Shown: positions 37,153-46,000, numbered from the stretch's first letter. The stretch: DNA of 64,000 nucleotides from Negativicutes bacterium (GCA_021372785.1 JAJFTT010000071.1:25572-89571); one strand, 5' to 3'. Program-made: numbers and translations. The notes: a model not told the origin generated them from the letters alone.

Positions 37153-37818
37153 TTATGCTTCCTCCTCCGCTTTACGATAATGACCCTGTTCCGTTTCCAT
37201 AGAATCTGCGAGCAAACGGGTAGCAATCGTTTTTGAAATCATACCGACTACTTTCCAGGAGCGTTTCAAATCTTTATCGGCAGCTCTGACCACAGGCAGA
37301 GCATCGGTTTCATATTCAATCAGTTTTTTCACGGCCAGGAAAACCGTATCTTCTTCAAAAACAGCAATCAGTTGATTGAGGCGTGTCATCACCATACCAA
37401 TTGGCAGTTTATTTAAATCACCGCCGCCCATGGTCGATTTCAGCAGATCATTGCGTGAAATTGCTCCCACTAAGAGATCCTTTTCATCGACGACAAACAG
37501 CATATCCGCGTTTTCCAAAAAAATAGTAACGACGGCATCATAAACACAGCTATTCTCGCGCACGACGACGGCAGGACCCAGGATGTCGCGCACACGCAAA
37601 GCACTGACATTACGTTGATTAGCGGGATAACTCAGACCTGTAAAATAGTAACCGACCTTCGGTTTCGCACTTAAAATACCGGACCGCACCAGAAATGTTA
37701 AGTCGGGCCGCAGTGTTGTTTTTTTCATTTCCATCCGTCGGGCGATTTCCTCGGCGGTTAAGGGGCCATCGTTGCGCAACATGGAGACCAAACGATCCTG
37801 CCTCTCTGTCAGTTGCAT
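37153..37818 (-). CDS. ccpN: CcpN-like transcriptional regulator (HTH + CBS pair)
   Basis: 221 residues: a winged HTH of the HTH_11 type (1-60; LTAEEIARRMEMKKTTLRPDL) followed by two CBS domains (about 75-210; VRDILGPAVVV, DMLFVVDE, LPIGMVMTR, DALPVV). This matches CcpN/YqzB, which represses gluconeogenic genes in Bacillus in response to adenine nucleotides. It heads the four-gene group with yqfL, dnaG and rpoD. Strong AAAGGAGAGG before the ATG. I could not define a convincing promoter or operator upstream. Confidence 0.92.
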   Translation of the reverse strand: MQLTERQDRLVSMLRNDGPLTAEEIARRMEMKKTTLRPDLTFLVRSGILSAKPKVGYYFTGLSYPANQRNVSALRVRDILGPAVVVRENSCVYDAVVTIFLENADMLFVVDEKDLLVGAISRNDLLKSTMGGGDLNKLPIGMVMTRLNQLIAVFEEDTVFLAVKKLIEYETDALPVVRAADKDLKRSWKVVGMISKTIATRLLADSMETEQGHYRKAEEEA

Positions 37819-37948
37819 AGCACACCTCTCCTTTATCCTGCACGTTATATCTTTCTATTTAACATCACATTGCAAAAATCCTTCTTCATTGTGCTATTTC
37901 ATTGAGAGTATAATCGTTTTAAGCCCTTAGAATATCTTTCCAGTACAT

Positions 37949-37981
37949 CACAAAAGGCAGACGGTGCGTCTGCCTTTTGTG
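37949..37981 (-). terminator. Terminator of the phoH-to-DUF4342 operon
   Basis: Perfect 14-bp stem (37949-37962 with 37968-37981) and 5-base loop, rich in A/T at its base, ten bases after the DUF4342 stop. It supplies its own T run within the stem. Confidence 0.8.
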
Positions 37982-37991
37982 CATGCAATAA

Positions 37992-38561
37992 CTATTCAGG
38001 CTTCTTCGCTTCGGGAGAAACCGCTTCTTCTTTGCAGTCACTTGTGCAGGACTCTTCCTCCGGCACGCCGTTCATTTTCGCTTCCGTCACCTTTTCCGCA
38101 CATTTTTGATCGGCGCAGGGTTCGGCATTTTTCTTTGGACGTTCCACTTCAATGGTCACCTGCGCAAAGAGCGCGGCAATTGCGCCGATGGCAGCCAACT
38201 GCGGCAATAAGATCACGCCGGCGCTGCCTAAAGTAACCGGAATTTCCAGAATGACTTTGTCACCCTGTCTGATGCGAATCTTGCTCGCATTGCCTTCGGC
38301 CAACAATGCTTTGATTTTATCAATCACGTCACTGCCGCGGGCGACAATTTCTTCTTTCCATTGATCGGCTGCTGCGGTTTGTTTTTCCACCCGGTGTGTT
38401 CTTTTCCCTTTTTTCTTTTCTTCCAGATGAACGAGAGCCCCGACTAAATCCCCGTTGCTGGCATCCAGTGCTTCCCGGGCTTCTTTATAGCTGATATTCA
38501 TCCGTTCACGCACCAGATCAATTTTCTCCAATGTGATTTCCTGTTTGTTCATTTCTTCCAT
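37992..38561 (-). CDS. DUF4342 protein with UBA-like N-terminus and Cys-rich tail
   Basis: 189-residue protein, function unknown. Residues 1-45 form a UBA/TS-N-like three-helix segment (KIDLVRERMNISYKEAREAL, NGDLVGALVHL), as in EF-Ts. A DUF4342-like part follows, with IDKIKALLAEGNASKIRI and a hydrophobic stretch (LPQLAAIGAIAALFA) that may lie in or on the membrane. The last 45 residues are acidic and hold four cysteines (CADQKC, CTSDC), which is unusual for the family. The start is ATG at 38561, nine bases after GGGAGG. It is the last gene after recO. Confidence 0.8.
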   Translation of the reverse strand: MEEMNKQEITLEKIDLVRERMNISYKEAREALDASNGDLVGALVHLEEKKKGKRTHRVEKQTAAADQWKEEIVARGSDVIDKIKALLAEGNASKIRIRQGDKVILEIPVTLGSAGVILLPQLAAIGAIAALFAQVTIEVERPKKNAEPCADQKCAEKVTEAKMNGVPEEESCTSDCKEEAVSPEAKKPE

Positions 38562-38632
38562 GACAAATAACCTCCCTTTCATTTTTATCATCGCCTTGCA
38601 GCCCTTGTCGTGATTTTTCTGCCTATTGCGGT

Positions 38633-39391
38633 TTATAATTCGGACAAGGTCTGCAAGAAGGATGCGGATTTGGGTAATGCGCCGAAAATCGAAACCAGAG
38701 TGGCGGCAAGTGCTCTGCCGACCGCTGCCAACAGCGCCGGGTCAGGCTGCTGTGCGATCAGCCAGCGGGGATCCTGTTTCATCAATTCCTGCCAAAAGCG
38801 GATTTCCCGCATGGACAGATTGACGGAAAGGCCGCCCGGGAAGCATTGCGGGCAGTAAAGAACGCCGCCCTCCGGCGCATAGATCAGCGGCTGTCCCGGA
38901 TCCGTCTTTTTTAGGTCGCGATTACAATGAGAACAGTTCGACAAAGAAGGAGCATATCCCTGCAAAACAATAAGCTTCGCCTCAATAAAAAAACGAGTCA
39001 GCTTTAAGTTTTCAAAGTTCTGGACAATTTCCAAAGCGGTCAGCATTAAAATAAAATAGTCACGCAGCTCGCTGGCGCCTTCCGTTGCTTTTTCAAAGAG
39101 TTCCGCCAGATAGGTCGCATAAGAAAGTTTATCCAAATCCTCTTTTAAAAATCGATAGGTATTGATTAACTGCCCCTGATTCAGGGTATCCAGTTGATTG
39201 CCTTCTGTAATCTGCACTTCGACATGGCTGATCGGCTGGATCACCGCCGCCAGACGATTGCGGGGTCTGCGGGCACCGCGGGCTACCGCCCGCACTTTTC
39301 CTCTTTCATAGGTAAGCAGAGTCAGAATACGATCCGCTTCACCAAATGACCTGGAATTCAGAACAATTGCCTGTGTTGTATAACTGCCCAT
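38633..39391 (-). CDS. recO: DNA repair protein RecO
   Basis: Mediator that helps load RecA onto SSB-coated single strands. 252 residues: N-terminal OB fold (YTTQAIVLNSRSFGEADRIL), helical domain, and a zinc finger CSHCNRD ... YCPQC near 150-185. AGAGGAG precedes the ATG. Ten bases follow era, the common order in Bacillota. Confidence 0.96.
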   Translation of the reverse strand: MGSYTTQAIVLNSRSFGEADRILTLLTYERGKVRAVARGARRPRNRLAAVIQPISHVEVQITEGNQLDTLNQGQLINTYRFLKEDLDKLSYATYLAELFEKATEGASELRDYFILMLTALEIVQNFENLKLTRFFIEAKLIVLQGYAPSLSNCSHCNRDLKKTDPGQPLIYAPEGGVLYCPQCFPGGLSVNLSMREIRFWQELMKQDPRWLIAQQPDPALLAAVGRALAATLVSIFGALPKSASFLQTLSEL

Positions 39392-39401
39392 TTACACTCC
39401 T

Positions 39402-40307
39402 CTATCGCTTCGTATAACCAAATTGCTTTAAAGAAGCCTCATTGTCTCGCCAGTCTTTGCGTGCCTTCGCCCAGAGGGTTAAGTAGACTTTGCAGCCCAG
39501 CAGCGCTTCCAAATCCTTTCTGGCCAAAGTGCCGATTTGTTTCAGCATCTCCCCTTTGGCGCCGATGATAATCCCTTTCTGCGACTCCCGTTCCACGAAA
39601 ATGTTGGCTTCGATCACTACCATCTCATCTTTTTCTTTCATACTGTCTATTTCCACGGCGATCGCGTGCGGAACTTCATCTCTGGTTAACAGCAGCGCCT
39701 TTTCCCGGATGATCTCCGCCGCCAAAAACCGCTCCGGCTGATCGATGATCATATCCTCGGGATAATACTGCGGACCGACCGGCAAAGCCGCAAAAATTGC
39801 TTCCGTCAAAGCCTCTGTTTGTTCTTCTTGTAAAGCCGATAAAGCAAAAGAGCGAATAACCGGCAACCCTTTGCCATAGGCCCGCAGCATTTGCGCAATA
39901 TCATCTTCCGGAGCAGCCAGGTCGATTTTATTCAGCACCAAAATGATCGGGGTCTTGCTGTCCGCCAGCAATTGCCGGATCCGCTGATCTCCGGCTCCCG
40001 GCGTGGGGCTGCTGGCTTCCGCTACATAGAGGATCAAATCCACTTCCGAAAGGGTATCTGTGGCATATTGATTCATGCGTTCCCCCAGGCGGTGCTGCGG
40101 CTTATGAATCCCCGGCGTATCCAAAAACACAACCTGACCCGCTTCTGTTGACAGGATACACCGGATTCGGTTGCGCGTCGTTTGCGGTTTGTCTGAGACA
40201 ATGGATAATTTCTCACCCATTAAATTATTCATCAGCGTTGATTTGCCAACATTGGGGCGTCCGATCAAACTGACAAAACCGGACCGGTATTCTGATTCTT
40301 GCTTCAT
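39402..40307 (-). CDS. era: GTPase Era
   Basis: Essential GTPase that binds the 3' end of 16S rRNA during 30S maturation. G1 motif GRPNVGKST near residue 14, DTPGIHKP, NKIDL, and the C-terminal KH domain with GAKGEMLKQIG. Start ATG at 40307, nine bases after GAGGA; the ATG nine bases upstream would overlap that ribosome-binding site. 301 residues. Lies between ybeY and recO. Confidence 0.96.
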   Translation of the reverse strand: MKQESEYRSGFVSLIGRPNVGKSTLMNNLMGEKLSIVSDKPQTTRNRIRCILSTEAGQVVFLDTPGIHKPQHRLGERMNQYATDTLSEVDLILYVAEASSPTPGAGDQRIRQLLADSKTPIILVLNKIDLAAPEDDIAQMLRAYGKGLPVIRSFALSALQEEQTEALTEAIFAALPVGPQYYPEDMIIDQPERFLAAEIIREKALLLTRDEVPHAIAVEIDSMKEKDEMVVIEANIFVERESQKGIIIGAKGEMLKQIGTLARKDLEALLGCKVYLTLWAKARKDWRDNEASLKQFGYTKR

Positions 40308-40364
40308 TTTGCTCATTCCTCACGGTTTTTCTCTTCTTCTTCTCTGCAAACAGCGGTTCCGTTT

Positions 40365-40850
40365 TTAGTCGCTCGCGTTGCGTTCCAGACCCAATTGATG
40401 CAGAACCGTTTCCTGACGCTGGACCATTTCGGCCAGATCGGCATCATTTTCTGCATGACCATGCTCATAACCCAACAGATGCAACAAACCATGCAGCGCC
40501 AGGAAAGCCATCTCGCGCTCAAAGGAATGTCCATAGCTTTCGGCTTGCTCCGCTGCGACAGCCGCTGCGATCACAATATCTCCCAGCAGACGGAAAGGCA
40601 GCTCTTCGGGTAAAACAAACTCATCGGATCCTTCTTCGGCAGCAAAGGATAAAACATCGGTCGGCTGCTGCAAGCCGCGGTATTCGGCGTTCAGCGCTTG
40701 AATTTCCGCTTTGTCAACCAGGATCAATGATAATTCCACTTCTTCTGTCACCGCTTCATTTTTTAAACCGGCTTCCAATGTTTTTTTCAGCAGGTCGAAC
40801 ATGCTATCCGCAATGACGATTTCTTCCTGTTGGTTTTCGATATAGATCAT
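40365..40850 (-). CDS. ybeY: rRNA maturation endonuclease YbeY
   Basis: Zinc-dependent ribonuclease acting on 16S rRNA 3' end. The catalytic HxxxHxxGxxH motif is present as HGLLHLLGYEH, and TDVLSF is conserved. The start is ATG at 40850 (161 residues, normal length) with only a weak ribosome-binding site (GTGCGGTAAG), so coupling to pgpH upstream is likely; the longer frame adds an unconserved basic stretch. dgkA and cdd, often found between ybeY and era, are absent. Confidence 0.94.
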   Translation of the reverse strand: MIYIENQQEEIVIADSMFDLLKKTLEAGLKNEAVTEEVELSLILVDKAEIQALNAEYRGLQQPTDVLSFAAEEGSDEFVLPEELPFRLLGDIVIAAAVAAEQAESYGHSFEREMAFLALHGLLHLLGYEHGHAENDADLAEMVQRQETVLHQLGLERNASD

Positions 40851-40916
40851 CTTACCGCACTCTTTTCTGCTTTTTTCGGAAGATGAGCGGCAAACTGCCG
40901 ACACGTCTGCCGTTGC

Positions 40917-43055
40917 TTATTTGTTATCCGGTTTCGGATTTGACGCTTGACGCTCTTCTGTTGGTTCCAATTGTTCCGGCAGTGTTTTATATTGAATGCG
41001 TTTGTGATATATACTGATCAAACGGCTGATCAGTACATTTTCAACCTGATCGATTTCATGCAGACTCAGGGCGCAGTCGTTGAGTTGCCCGCTGCTGATC
41101 CGTACTTTGACTAATTTCCGCACCATCTCCGTGATTTTTTCCGGTGTTGCATCGGGGATCGAGCGCACTGCCGCTTCACAGCAGTCTGCCAGCATCAGAA
41201 TAGCCGCCTCTTTGCTGACCGGAATCGGACCAGGATAGGAAAAATCCTCCGCTTTTGGCGGCAGCGCATCCCCTGCCTGCTCTTTGGCCAGATTATAAAA
41301 ATGTCCGGCCGTCATATTGCCCTGATGGGTGGCGATAAACTCCATTAATTCGACTGGCAGTTTATATTCCCGACCCAATTCCAGCCCTTCTTTGACATGG
41401 GAAACCAAGATGGCAGCCGAAAGCTGCGGCGGCAGACCATCATGGGGATTATCCCAATGCGTTTGATTCTCCACAAAATACATCGGCCGGCGGATTTTAC
41501 CAACGTCATGAAAATAAGCGCCGGCCCGCACCAACAGCGCGTCGGCACCGATTGCCTCCGCGGCGCCTTCCGCTAAATTCGCTACCATCATACTGTGCTG
41601 ATAGGTCCCGGGTGCTTCCATCAGTAAGCGTTTTAACAAAGGATGGTTGGAATTGGCCAGCTCCAACAGCTTTAACGGGGTTAAGATGCGAAAACCCATC
41701 TCGAAGAACGGCAGCAGACCCAAAGCTAAAATACCGGTGATCACACCGATCGCCGCTCCCCAAAGAGCATAAACGATTTGCTCCAGGCTCACGCCGGAGA
41801 GCAGGCTGCGCGTCAAGCCAATGGAAAGAAAACCGGCTGCGCCAACCCAGGCTCCGATATAGATCAGCTCGGTACGCTGACGGATCCTGTTTGAACCAAG
41901 CACGGTAACCCAACTGGTCAGCAAAAAAGTGACTAAAACCGTAAAATCCATGTCTGCCATCAACGATGCCAGTATGCTCAGAAAAATCCCGCTGAGCAGA
42001 GCCAACCGGTCATCGAACAAAACGGCAAGAATCAAAACCGCTGCCGGTACCGGGATCAGCACAGACGGCAGGATTTGCATCACCGCCCTGCCCAGCAAGA
42101 GCGTCAAAACCATGATCAAAGCGATCACTGACAGCAACCTGGTCTGATCAAAGATGGCACGAAAATTCAAATACAACGCAATCCCATAAATAACAGACAG
42201 CAGCAAAACAAAACCGGCGCTGCCGGCTGCCAGCAACCAGTCGATATCCGCATCGAGCATCCCCAAATCAGAAAGAATCGCCCATTGATGTTCATCTACC
42301 AACTGACCTTTGCGGAGAATGCTTTGTCCTTTCAAAATAACGATTGCTTCCACTTGATCCTTTGCTGCCTGCTGCGCGGCCCGGGTCGCTTCCAGGTTCG
42401 GCACCACATTGACCTGCAGGCTCAGTTCCAGCAGATTCTGCCAAACCGGTAAATCCGCAGCGGAGGGAAGCAGCTCGGACAACTTTGCTCTGCCTTGCTT
42501 TTTGGCCTCGCTGAGATCGGCTTCTTTCACACCGCGGTCATAGATTTCAGAAATGACATTGAGTAAAACCTGCGCTTTTTCCGTGAGCTCGCTGTCGTTC
42601 ATCTGCAGCAAGTCCAGTAGGTTCGCTTCGGGAATTTGGACATAAGCAGCATCGAGTCGTTCTTTCAGCAGAGACAATCTGGTTTGATTTTCGGAAAGCG
42701 GCAGACCGTTGACGGTCCGAATCGTCTGTAGGAAGGCATTCAAGCGGTTGATGCTGCTGGATTTCACGGAAGTATTCACTTCCCAGATGGTCGGGACAGC
42801 CGCCATTGCCTCCGTTTGCAGCGCTTCTGTGCTTAAGCGGTCGACGATTGTACGGGGGGCGACAATATCCACGGCGCTGGGTTGACCAAGCTGCAGGTTC
42901 ACAGCCTGCGGCAGGACCTGCGGTGAGATGATCAGGACGATCGCCAGCCAGCTGCACAGCACAATGACGGCCCGTGTGATTTTCGTCGTCATTTTGAAGC
43001 TGCCTTTATCAGGCCGCCAGCGAAGCAATTCTTCTTTATTTGCCAATTGTTTCAC
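40917..43055 (-). CDS. pgpH: Cyclic-di-AMP phosphodiesterase PgpH (7TM-HD)
   Basis: Membrane receptor-type phosphodiesterase that degrades c-di-AMP. Order: N-terminal membrane helix (about residues 25-45), large extracellular 7TMR-HDED domain, seven transmembrane helices in the middle, then a cytoplasmic HD domain with HSMMVANLAEGAAEAIG and HDVGK (H..HD motif) and THQG. Start is uncertain: GTG at 43055 with GGGAG five bases away overlaps phoH by 20 bases; ATG at 42992 (AAAGG ten bases away) would drop 21 residues. The c-di-AMP receptor DarA is encoded at 60082, so this cell has this signalling route. Confidence 0.93.
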   Translation of the reverse strand: MKQLANKEELLRWRPDKGSFKMTTKITRAVIVLCSWLAIVLIISPQVLPQAVNLQLGQPSAVDIVAPRTIVDRLSTEALQTEAMAAVPTIWEVNTSVKSSSINRLNAFLQTIRTVNGLPLSENQTRLSLLKERLDAAYVQIPEANLLDLLQMNDSELTEKAQVLLNVISEIYDRGVKEADLSEAKKQGRAKLSELLPSAADLPVWQNLLELSLQVNVVPNLEATRAAQQAAKDQVEAIVILKGQSILRKGQLVDEHQWAILSDLGMLDADIDWLLAAGSAGFVLLLSVIYGIALYLNFRAIFDQTRLLSVIALIMVLTLLLGRAVMQILPSVLIPVPAAVLILAVLFDDRLALLSGIFLSILASLMADMDFTVLVTFLLTSWVTVLGSNRIRQRTELIYIGAWVGAAGFLSIGLTRSLLSGVSLEQIVYALWGAAIGVITGILALGLLPFFEMGFRILTPLKLLELANSNHPLLKRLLMEAPGTYQHSMMVANLAEGAAEAIGADALLVRAGAYFHDVGKIRRPMYFVENQTHWDNPHDGLPPQLSAAILVSHVKEGLELGREYKLPVELMEFIATHQGNMTAGHFYNLAKEQAGDALPPKAEDFSYPGPIPVSKEAAILMLADCCEAAVRSIPDATPEKITEMVRKLVKVRISSGQLNDCALSLHEIDQVENVLISRLISIYHKRIQYKTLPEQLEPTEERQASNPKPDNK

Positions 43056-44034
43056 CCACTCTCCCAGTGGACACGCTCGTTTGATATTTTTCAAAAGCCC
43101 GAATGACCTTCTGCACCAGACGATGGCGCACCACATCCTGCTCTGTTAAGTAAACAAAACCGATTCCCGCCACATCCCGTAGAATATCCTGCACTAAAAT
43201 CAGGCCGCTGCCTGTCCCCTTGGCCAGATCAACCTGCGTCACATCACCGGTAATGACTGCCTTGGAACCGAAGCCGAGTCTGGTCAGAAACATTTTCATC
43301 TGCTCCAGGGTTGTGTTCTGCGCCTCATCCAGGATAATGAAAGCATCATCCAAAGTCCGGCCGCGCATATAAGCCAAAGGGGCTACTTCAATAATGCCTT
43401 TTTCCTGATAACGCTGAAAATTCTCGATCCCGACCATATCATACAGCGCATCATAAAGCGGACGCAGATAAGGGTCGACCTTATCCTGCAAATCGCCCGG
43501 TAAAAAACCCAAACGTTCCCCTGCTTCCACAGCAGGACGACAAAGAATCAGCCGCTGCACCTGTTTGTCTTTCAAGGCCGCCACCGCCGCCGCCATCGCG
43601 AGATAAGTTTTCCCTGTTCCGGCCGGGCCGATTCCAAAAACAATATCGTTTTTCCGAATGGTATCGATATATACTTTCTGTCCCATTGTTTTGGGACGGA
43701 TTTGTTTGCCGCGTAAGGTGTGAAAAATCACATCATTGAATAAAGTCTCCAATTCGGACAATTCGTCTGTCATCGCCTTTTTGGCACCATAGGTCACTTC
43801 CCGGGCGCCAATCGCAATGCCCTGCCGGATAAAAGTCTGCAATTGTTTGAGCAAAGCTTCTGTCTGTAAAACTTTGCTTTCACTGCCGCAGATCAGTAAC
43901 TGATTCCCCTGAGGGAAAATCTCGATCTGCAGCGTTTCTGTTATGATCTTTAAATACTCATCGTGATATCCGCAAAGCGCCATTGTTTCTTTGCTGTCAC
44001 GTAAAACCAGCAAGCGCTCCAGCTGATTTGCCAA
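43036..44034 (-). CDS. phoH: PhoH-like ATPase
   Basis: Predicted ATPase/RNA-associated protein. 332 residues with N-terminal KH-like part and a P-loop domain: GPAGTGKTYLAM (about residue 142), ILDEAQN (Walker B), and TGDVTQVDL. The start is TTG at 44034, nine bases after AAGGAGG; no in-frame ATG lies nearby. It heads the pgpH-ybeY-era-recO series. In spore-formers yqfC and yqfD usually precede phoH; instead there is a terminator and an XRE regulator here. Confidence 0.94.
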   Translation of the reverse strand: MANQLERLLVLRDSKETMALCGYHDEYLKIITETLQIEIFPQGNQLLICGSESKVLQTEALLKQLQTFIRQGIAIGAREVTYGAKKAMTDELSELETLFNDVIFHTLRGKQIRPKTMGQKVYIDTIRKNDIVFGIGPAGTGKTYLAMAAAVAALKDKQVQRLILCRPAVEAGERLGFLPGDLQDKVDPYLRPLYDALYDMVGIENFQRYQEKGIIEVAPLAYMRGRTLDDAFIILDEAQNTTLEQMKMFLTRLGFGSKAVITGDVTQVDLAKGTGSGLILVQDILRDVAGIGFVYLTEQDVVRHRLVQKVIRAFEKYQTSVSTGRVGETIGK

Positions 44035-44211
44035 GCAATCATTCCTCCTTACTCCGTTCGGCGAACCGCAGTTCGGCGGCCCTTTTCACTTACATTGCTT
44101 ATTCGACAAAAATGTGGTGATTCCTTCCAAACACAAACTGCCCGGCTGAAGCGCTGCCAGCTGTTCTCCTGCCGCATTTGGAGTCCCTTGTTTGCGCTGA
44201 CTCTTCTTTAA

Positions 44212-44250
44212 CAAAACAAAAACCGTTTGCGTTCATGAGACCGCAAACGG
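44212..44250 (-). terminator. Terminator of the XRE regulator gene
   Basis: CCGTTTGCG (44223-44231) with CGCAAACGG (44242-44250), followed by a T-rich run on the minus strand (44212-44222). Confidence 0.85.
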
Positions 44251-44274
44251 GTTGCCTTACTCTTCAGGCCGCAG

Positions 44275-44679
44275 TTATTCTTTTGCTTCCTCAGCCGTTG
44301 CTGCCGCTTCGTCCGCCTGAGCCGCATCGATGCCGAAATCTTCTTCCTCTTCCGTTTCAGCCACCAATTCATAGACCTCGCCCAGGGCGACTCGCTGCCA
44401 GCTGCGGTTCAGTTTACGATATCCATCGATCAGGTCGGCTTCATCAGCAGTCAATTCATAAGTAAAATTTTTACCGTTAATTTGCTCGCCGGTCAGAAGA
44501 TAATGCGTATCGACACCGAGCACTTTCGCGATACAGGGGATTAAATCGGCGGAAGGTGTGGAGCCTTTCCGACGCCAGTTCGCAACGCGGGAAACCGGGA
44601 CACCGATTCGGCGAGAGAATTCAGCTTGAGTGATTTGTTTCCCTTGCATTAGCTTTTCAATACGTTCGATAATTTTCAT
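44275..44679 (-). CDS. XRE-family HTH regulator with acidic C-terminus
   Basis: 134-residue small regulator. N-terminal helix-turn-helix of the Cro/CI type (about 1-65: ITQAEFSRRIGVPVSRVANWRR), a middle helical region and a very acidic, alanine-rich tail (EEEEDF, EEAKE). The target is unknown; the DNA just upstream may include its own operator. Start ATG at 44679: the ribosome-binding site AGAGAGGAGAG is 26 bases upstream but a GGGTC/GACCC hairpin (44686-44701) lies between and may bring it into range. A GTG at 44742 is nearly at the transcript start and is rejected. Monocistronic with own promoter and terminator. Confidence 0.85.
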   Translation of the reverse strand: MKIIERIEKLMQGKQITQAEFSRRIGVPVSRVANWRRKGSTPSADLIPCIAKVLGVDTHYLLTGEQINGKNFTYELTADEADLIDGYRKLNRSWQRVALGEVYELVAETEEEEDFGIDAAQADEAAATAEEAKE

Positions 44680-44751
44680 GTTTGCGGGTCCAAAATGACC
44701 CTTCTCTCCTCTCTTGATTGTCAATGGCTGATCGATAACCACATACCTGTT

Positions 44752-44780
44752 AGTATAGCATATGCGTTTTTGATCTGCAA
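44752..44780 (-). promoter_or_regulatory. Promoter of the XRE regulator gene
   Basis: TTGCAG (44775-44780), 17 bases, TATACT (44752-44757) on the minus strand; predicted start near 44745. Confidence 0.8.
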
Positions 44781-44816
44781 GTGATTTTACAATTAATCGC
44801 TATGAAAATGAAAGTA

Positions 44817-44858
44817 AAGCAGGGGTTATTGTCAATAGAATGACAATAACCCCTGCTT
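44817..44858 (-). terminator. 18-bp hairpin after yqeY
   Basis: Perfect 18-bp inverted repeat (44817-44834 with 44841-44858), loop of six. The T tract after it on the minus strand is only moderate. It ends rpsU-yqeY before the promoter of the XRE gene. Confidence 0.75.
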
Positions 44859-44880
44859 CGATACGTACGTTTCGTTGCTT

Positions 44881-45327
44881 CTATTTTGGAAGAAGCTCCT
44901 CTTTTACTATTTGACTGACCAGTTTTCCGTCAGCCTTTCCCTTTACCAAAGGCATCAATCCGGCCATTACCTTTCCGGTATCTTTGGGGCCGGTTGCATT
45001 TGCCTGCCTGACCGCTTGCGCAACCAATTCTCTGATTTCATCTTCCGTCAATTGCTGCGGAAGATAAGCTGTCAGAAGATCAATTTCACTTTTTAATCCC
45101 GCAGCATATTCCGGTCTGACCGCAATGACTTCAGCAATCACATCTCGGCGTTGCTTGATCTCCTTTGCGACCAAACCATAGACATCATCATCCGACAGTT
45201 GACGGAGCTCATCCTTTTCAACCTGCAGAATTGCTGCACGGATCATGCGTATGACGGCAAGTCCAGCTTTATCCTGAACCTTCATGGCTGTTTTCATATC
45301 GGAAACCAACCGTTCTTTCATCGTCAT
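44881..45327 (-). CDS. yqeY: GatB/YqeY domain-containing protein
   Basis: 148-residue protein of the YqeY family, similar to the C-terminal tail domain of GatB that touches tRNA in the amidotransferase. Motifs IRMIRAAI, IDLLTAYLPQQLTEDE and GKVMAGLMP are typical. Its precise role is not established, but pairing with rpsU is common in Bacillota. ATG at 45327 (or 45321) has only a weak ribosome-binding site and lies 15 bases after rpsU. Confidence 0.92.
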   Translation of the reverse strand: MTMKERLVSDMKTAMKVQDKAGLAVIRMIRAAILQVEKDELRQLSDDDVYGLVAKEIKQRRDVIAEVIAVRPEYAAGLKSEIDLLTAYLPQQLTEDEIRELVAQAVRQANATGPKDTGKVMAGLMPLVKGKADGKLVSQIVKEELLPK

Positions 45328-45342
45328 CGTGATCGATCCCGC

Positions 45343-45519
45343 CTATTTGAATTTGCGTTTGCGCGCAGCTTCAGCTTTCTTTTTTCTTTTCACACTGGGC
45401 TTTTCATAGTGTTCCCGCTTTCTGGTTTCTGCCAGGATGCCTGAACGCTGGCACTGACGCTTAAAACGGCGCAGTGCGCTTTCTAATGTTTCGGTTTTAC
45501 CCACTTTAATTTCTGCCAT
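45343..45519 (-). CDS. rpsU: 30S ribosomal protein S21
   Basis: Small-subunit protein S21, 58 residues. Begins [19 protein letters not shown] and ends in a lysine/arginine-rich RKRKFK tail, as in all Bacillota. GGAGGG lies seven to eight bases before the ATG. First gene of rpsU-yqeY with its own promoter. Confidence 0.97.
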   Translation of the reverse strand: MAEIKVGKTETLESALRRFKRQCQRSGILAETRKREHYEKPSVKRKKKAEAARKRKFK

Positions 45520-45618
45520 ATAATTTCCCTCCCTCCGCTGTCATGAATTGTCCGGGATTTTAAAAAATCTGGACGGTTTTTGGGAAAAAGCAGAAAGATA
45601 TCAACAGCACGTGAAAAC

Positions 45619-45647
45619 AGTATACAAAAAAAAAACAGTTTCGTCAA
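45619..45647 (-). promoter_or_regulatory. Promoter of rpsU-yqeY
   Basis: TTGACG (45642-45647), 17 bases containing a run of T, TATACT (45619-45624) on the minus strand, directly after the hinT stop. Confidence 0.85.
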
Positions 45648-45651
45648 GACA

Positions 45652-45996
45652 TTATGCCAATGTTTCAGATAATTCTCTTCCGCCGATCAGATGAAAATGC
45701 AAATGGCGCACAGATTGTCTGCCATTGCGTCCGATATTGCTGATTACACGGTAGCCATCTGCCGCCAATCCCTGCTGTTCGGCGATTTCACTGATTTTCA
45801 GTATAAGATGGCCAATCAGGGCAGCGTCTTTTTCCTGCATCCCGTCAAGACCGGCCAGATGAGCTTTCGGCATACACAACAGATGAACGGGAGCCTGTGG
45901 GTTGATGTCCCTGATCACCAGGATCAACTCGTCTTCATAGACGACGGCAGACGGTATCTGATGTTGGATGATGCTGCAGAAGAGGCAATTCTCCAT
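45652..45996 (-). CDS. hinT: HIT-family nucleotide hydrolase (HinT type)
   Basis: 114-residue histidine triad protein that hydrolyses adenosine 5'-phosphoramidates. The triad is HLHFHLIGG near the C-terminus, and the N-terminal CLFC and PQAPVHLLCMPK segments are characteristic of the Hint branch. AAGGAGG before the ATG. Last gene after murE, four bases away; no separate terminator is seen before the rpsU promoter. Confidence 0.94.
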   Translation of the reverse strand: MENCLFCSIIQHQIPSAVVYEDELILVIRDINPQAPVHLLCMPKAHLAGLDGMQEKDAALIGHLILKISEIAEQQGLAADGYRVISNIGRNGRQSVRHLHFHLIGGRELSETLA

Positions 45997-46000
45997 TTTG

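Noticed and set aside
37861..37920. Promoter of ccpN (TATACT near 37905)
   Set aside because: A good -10 box without an acceptable -35 at 16-18 bases; not enough to report.
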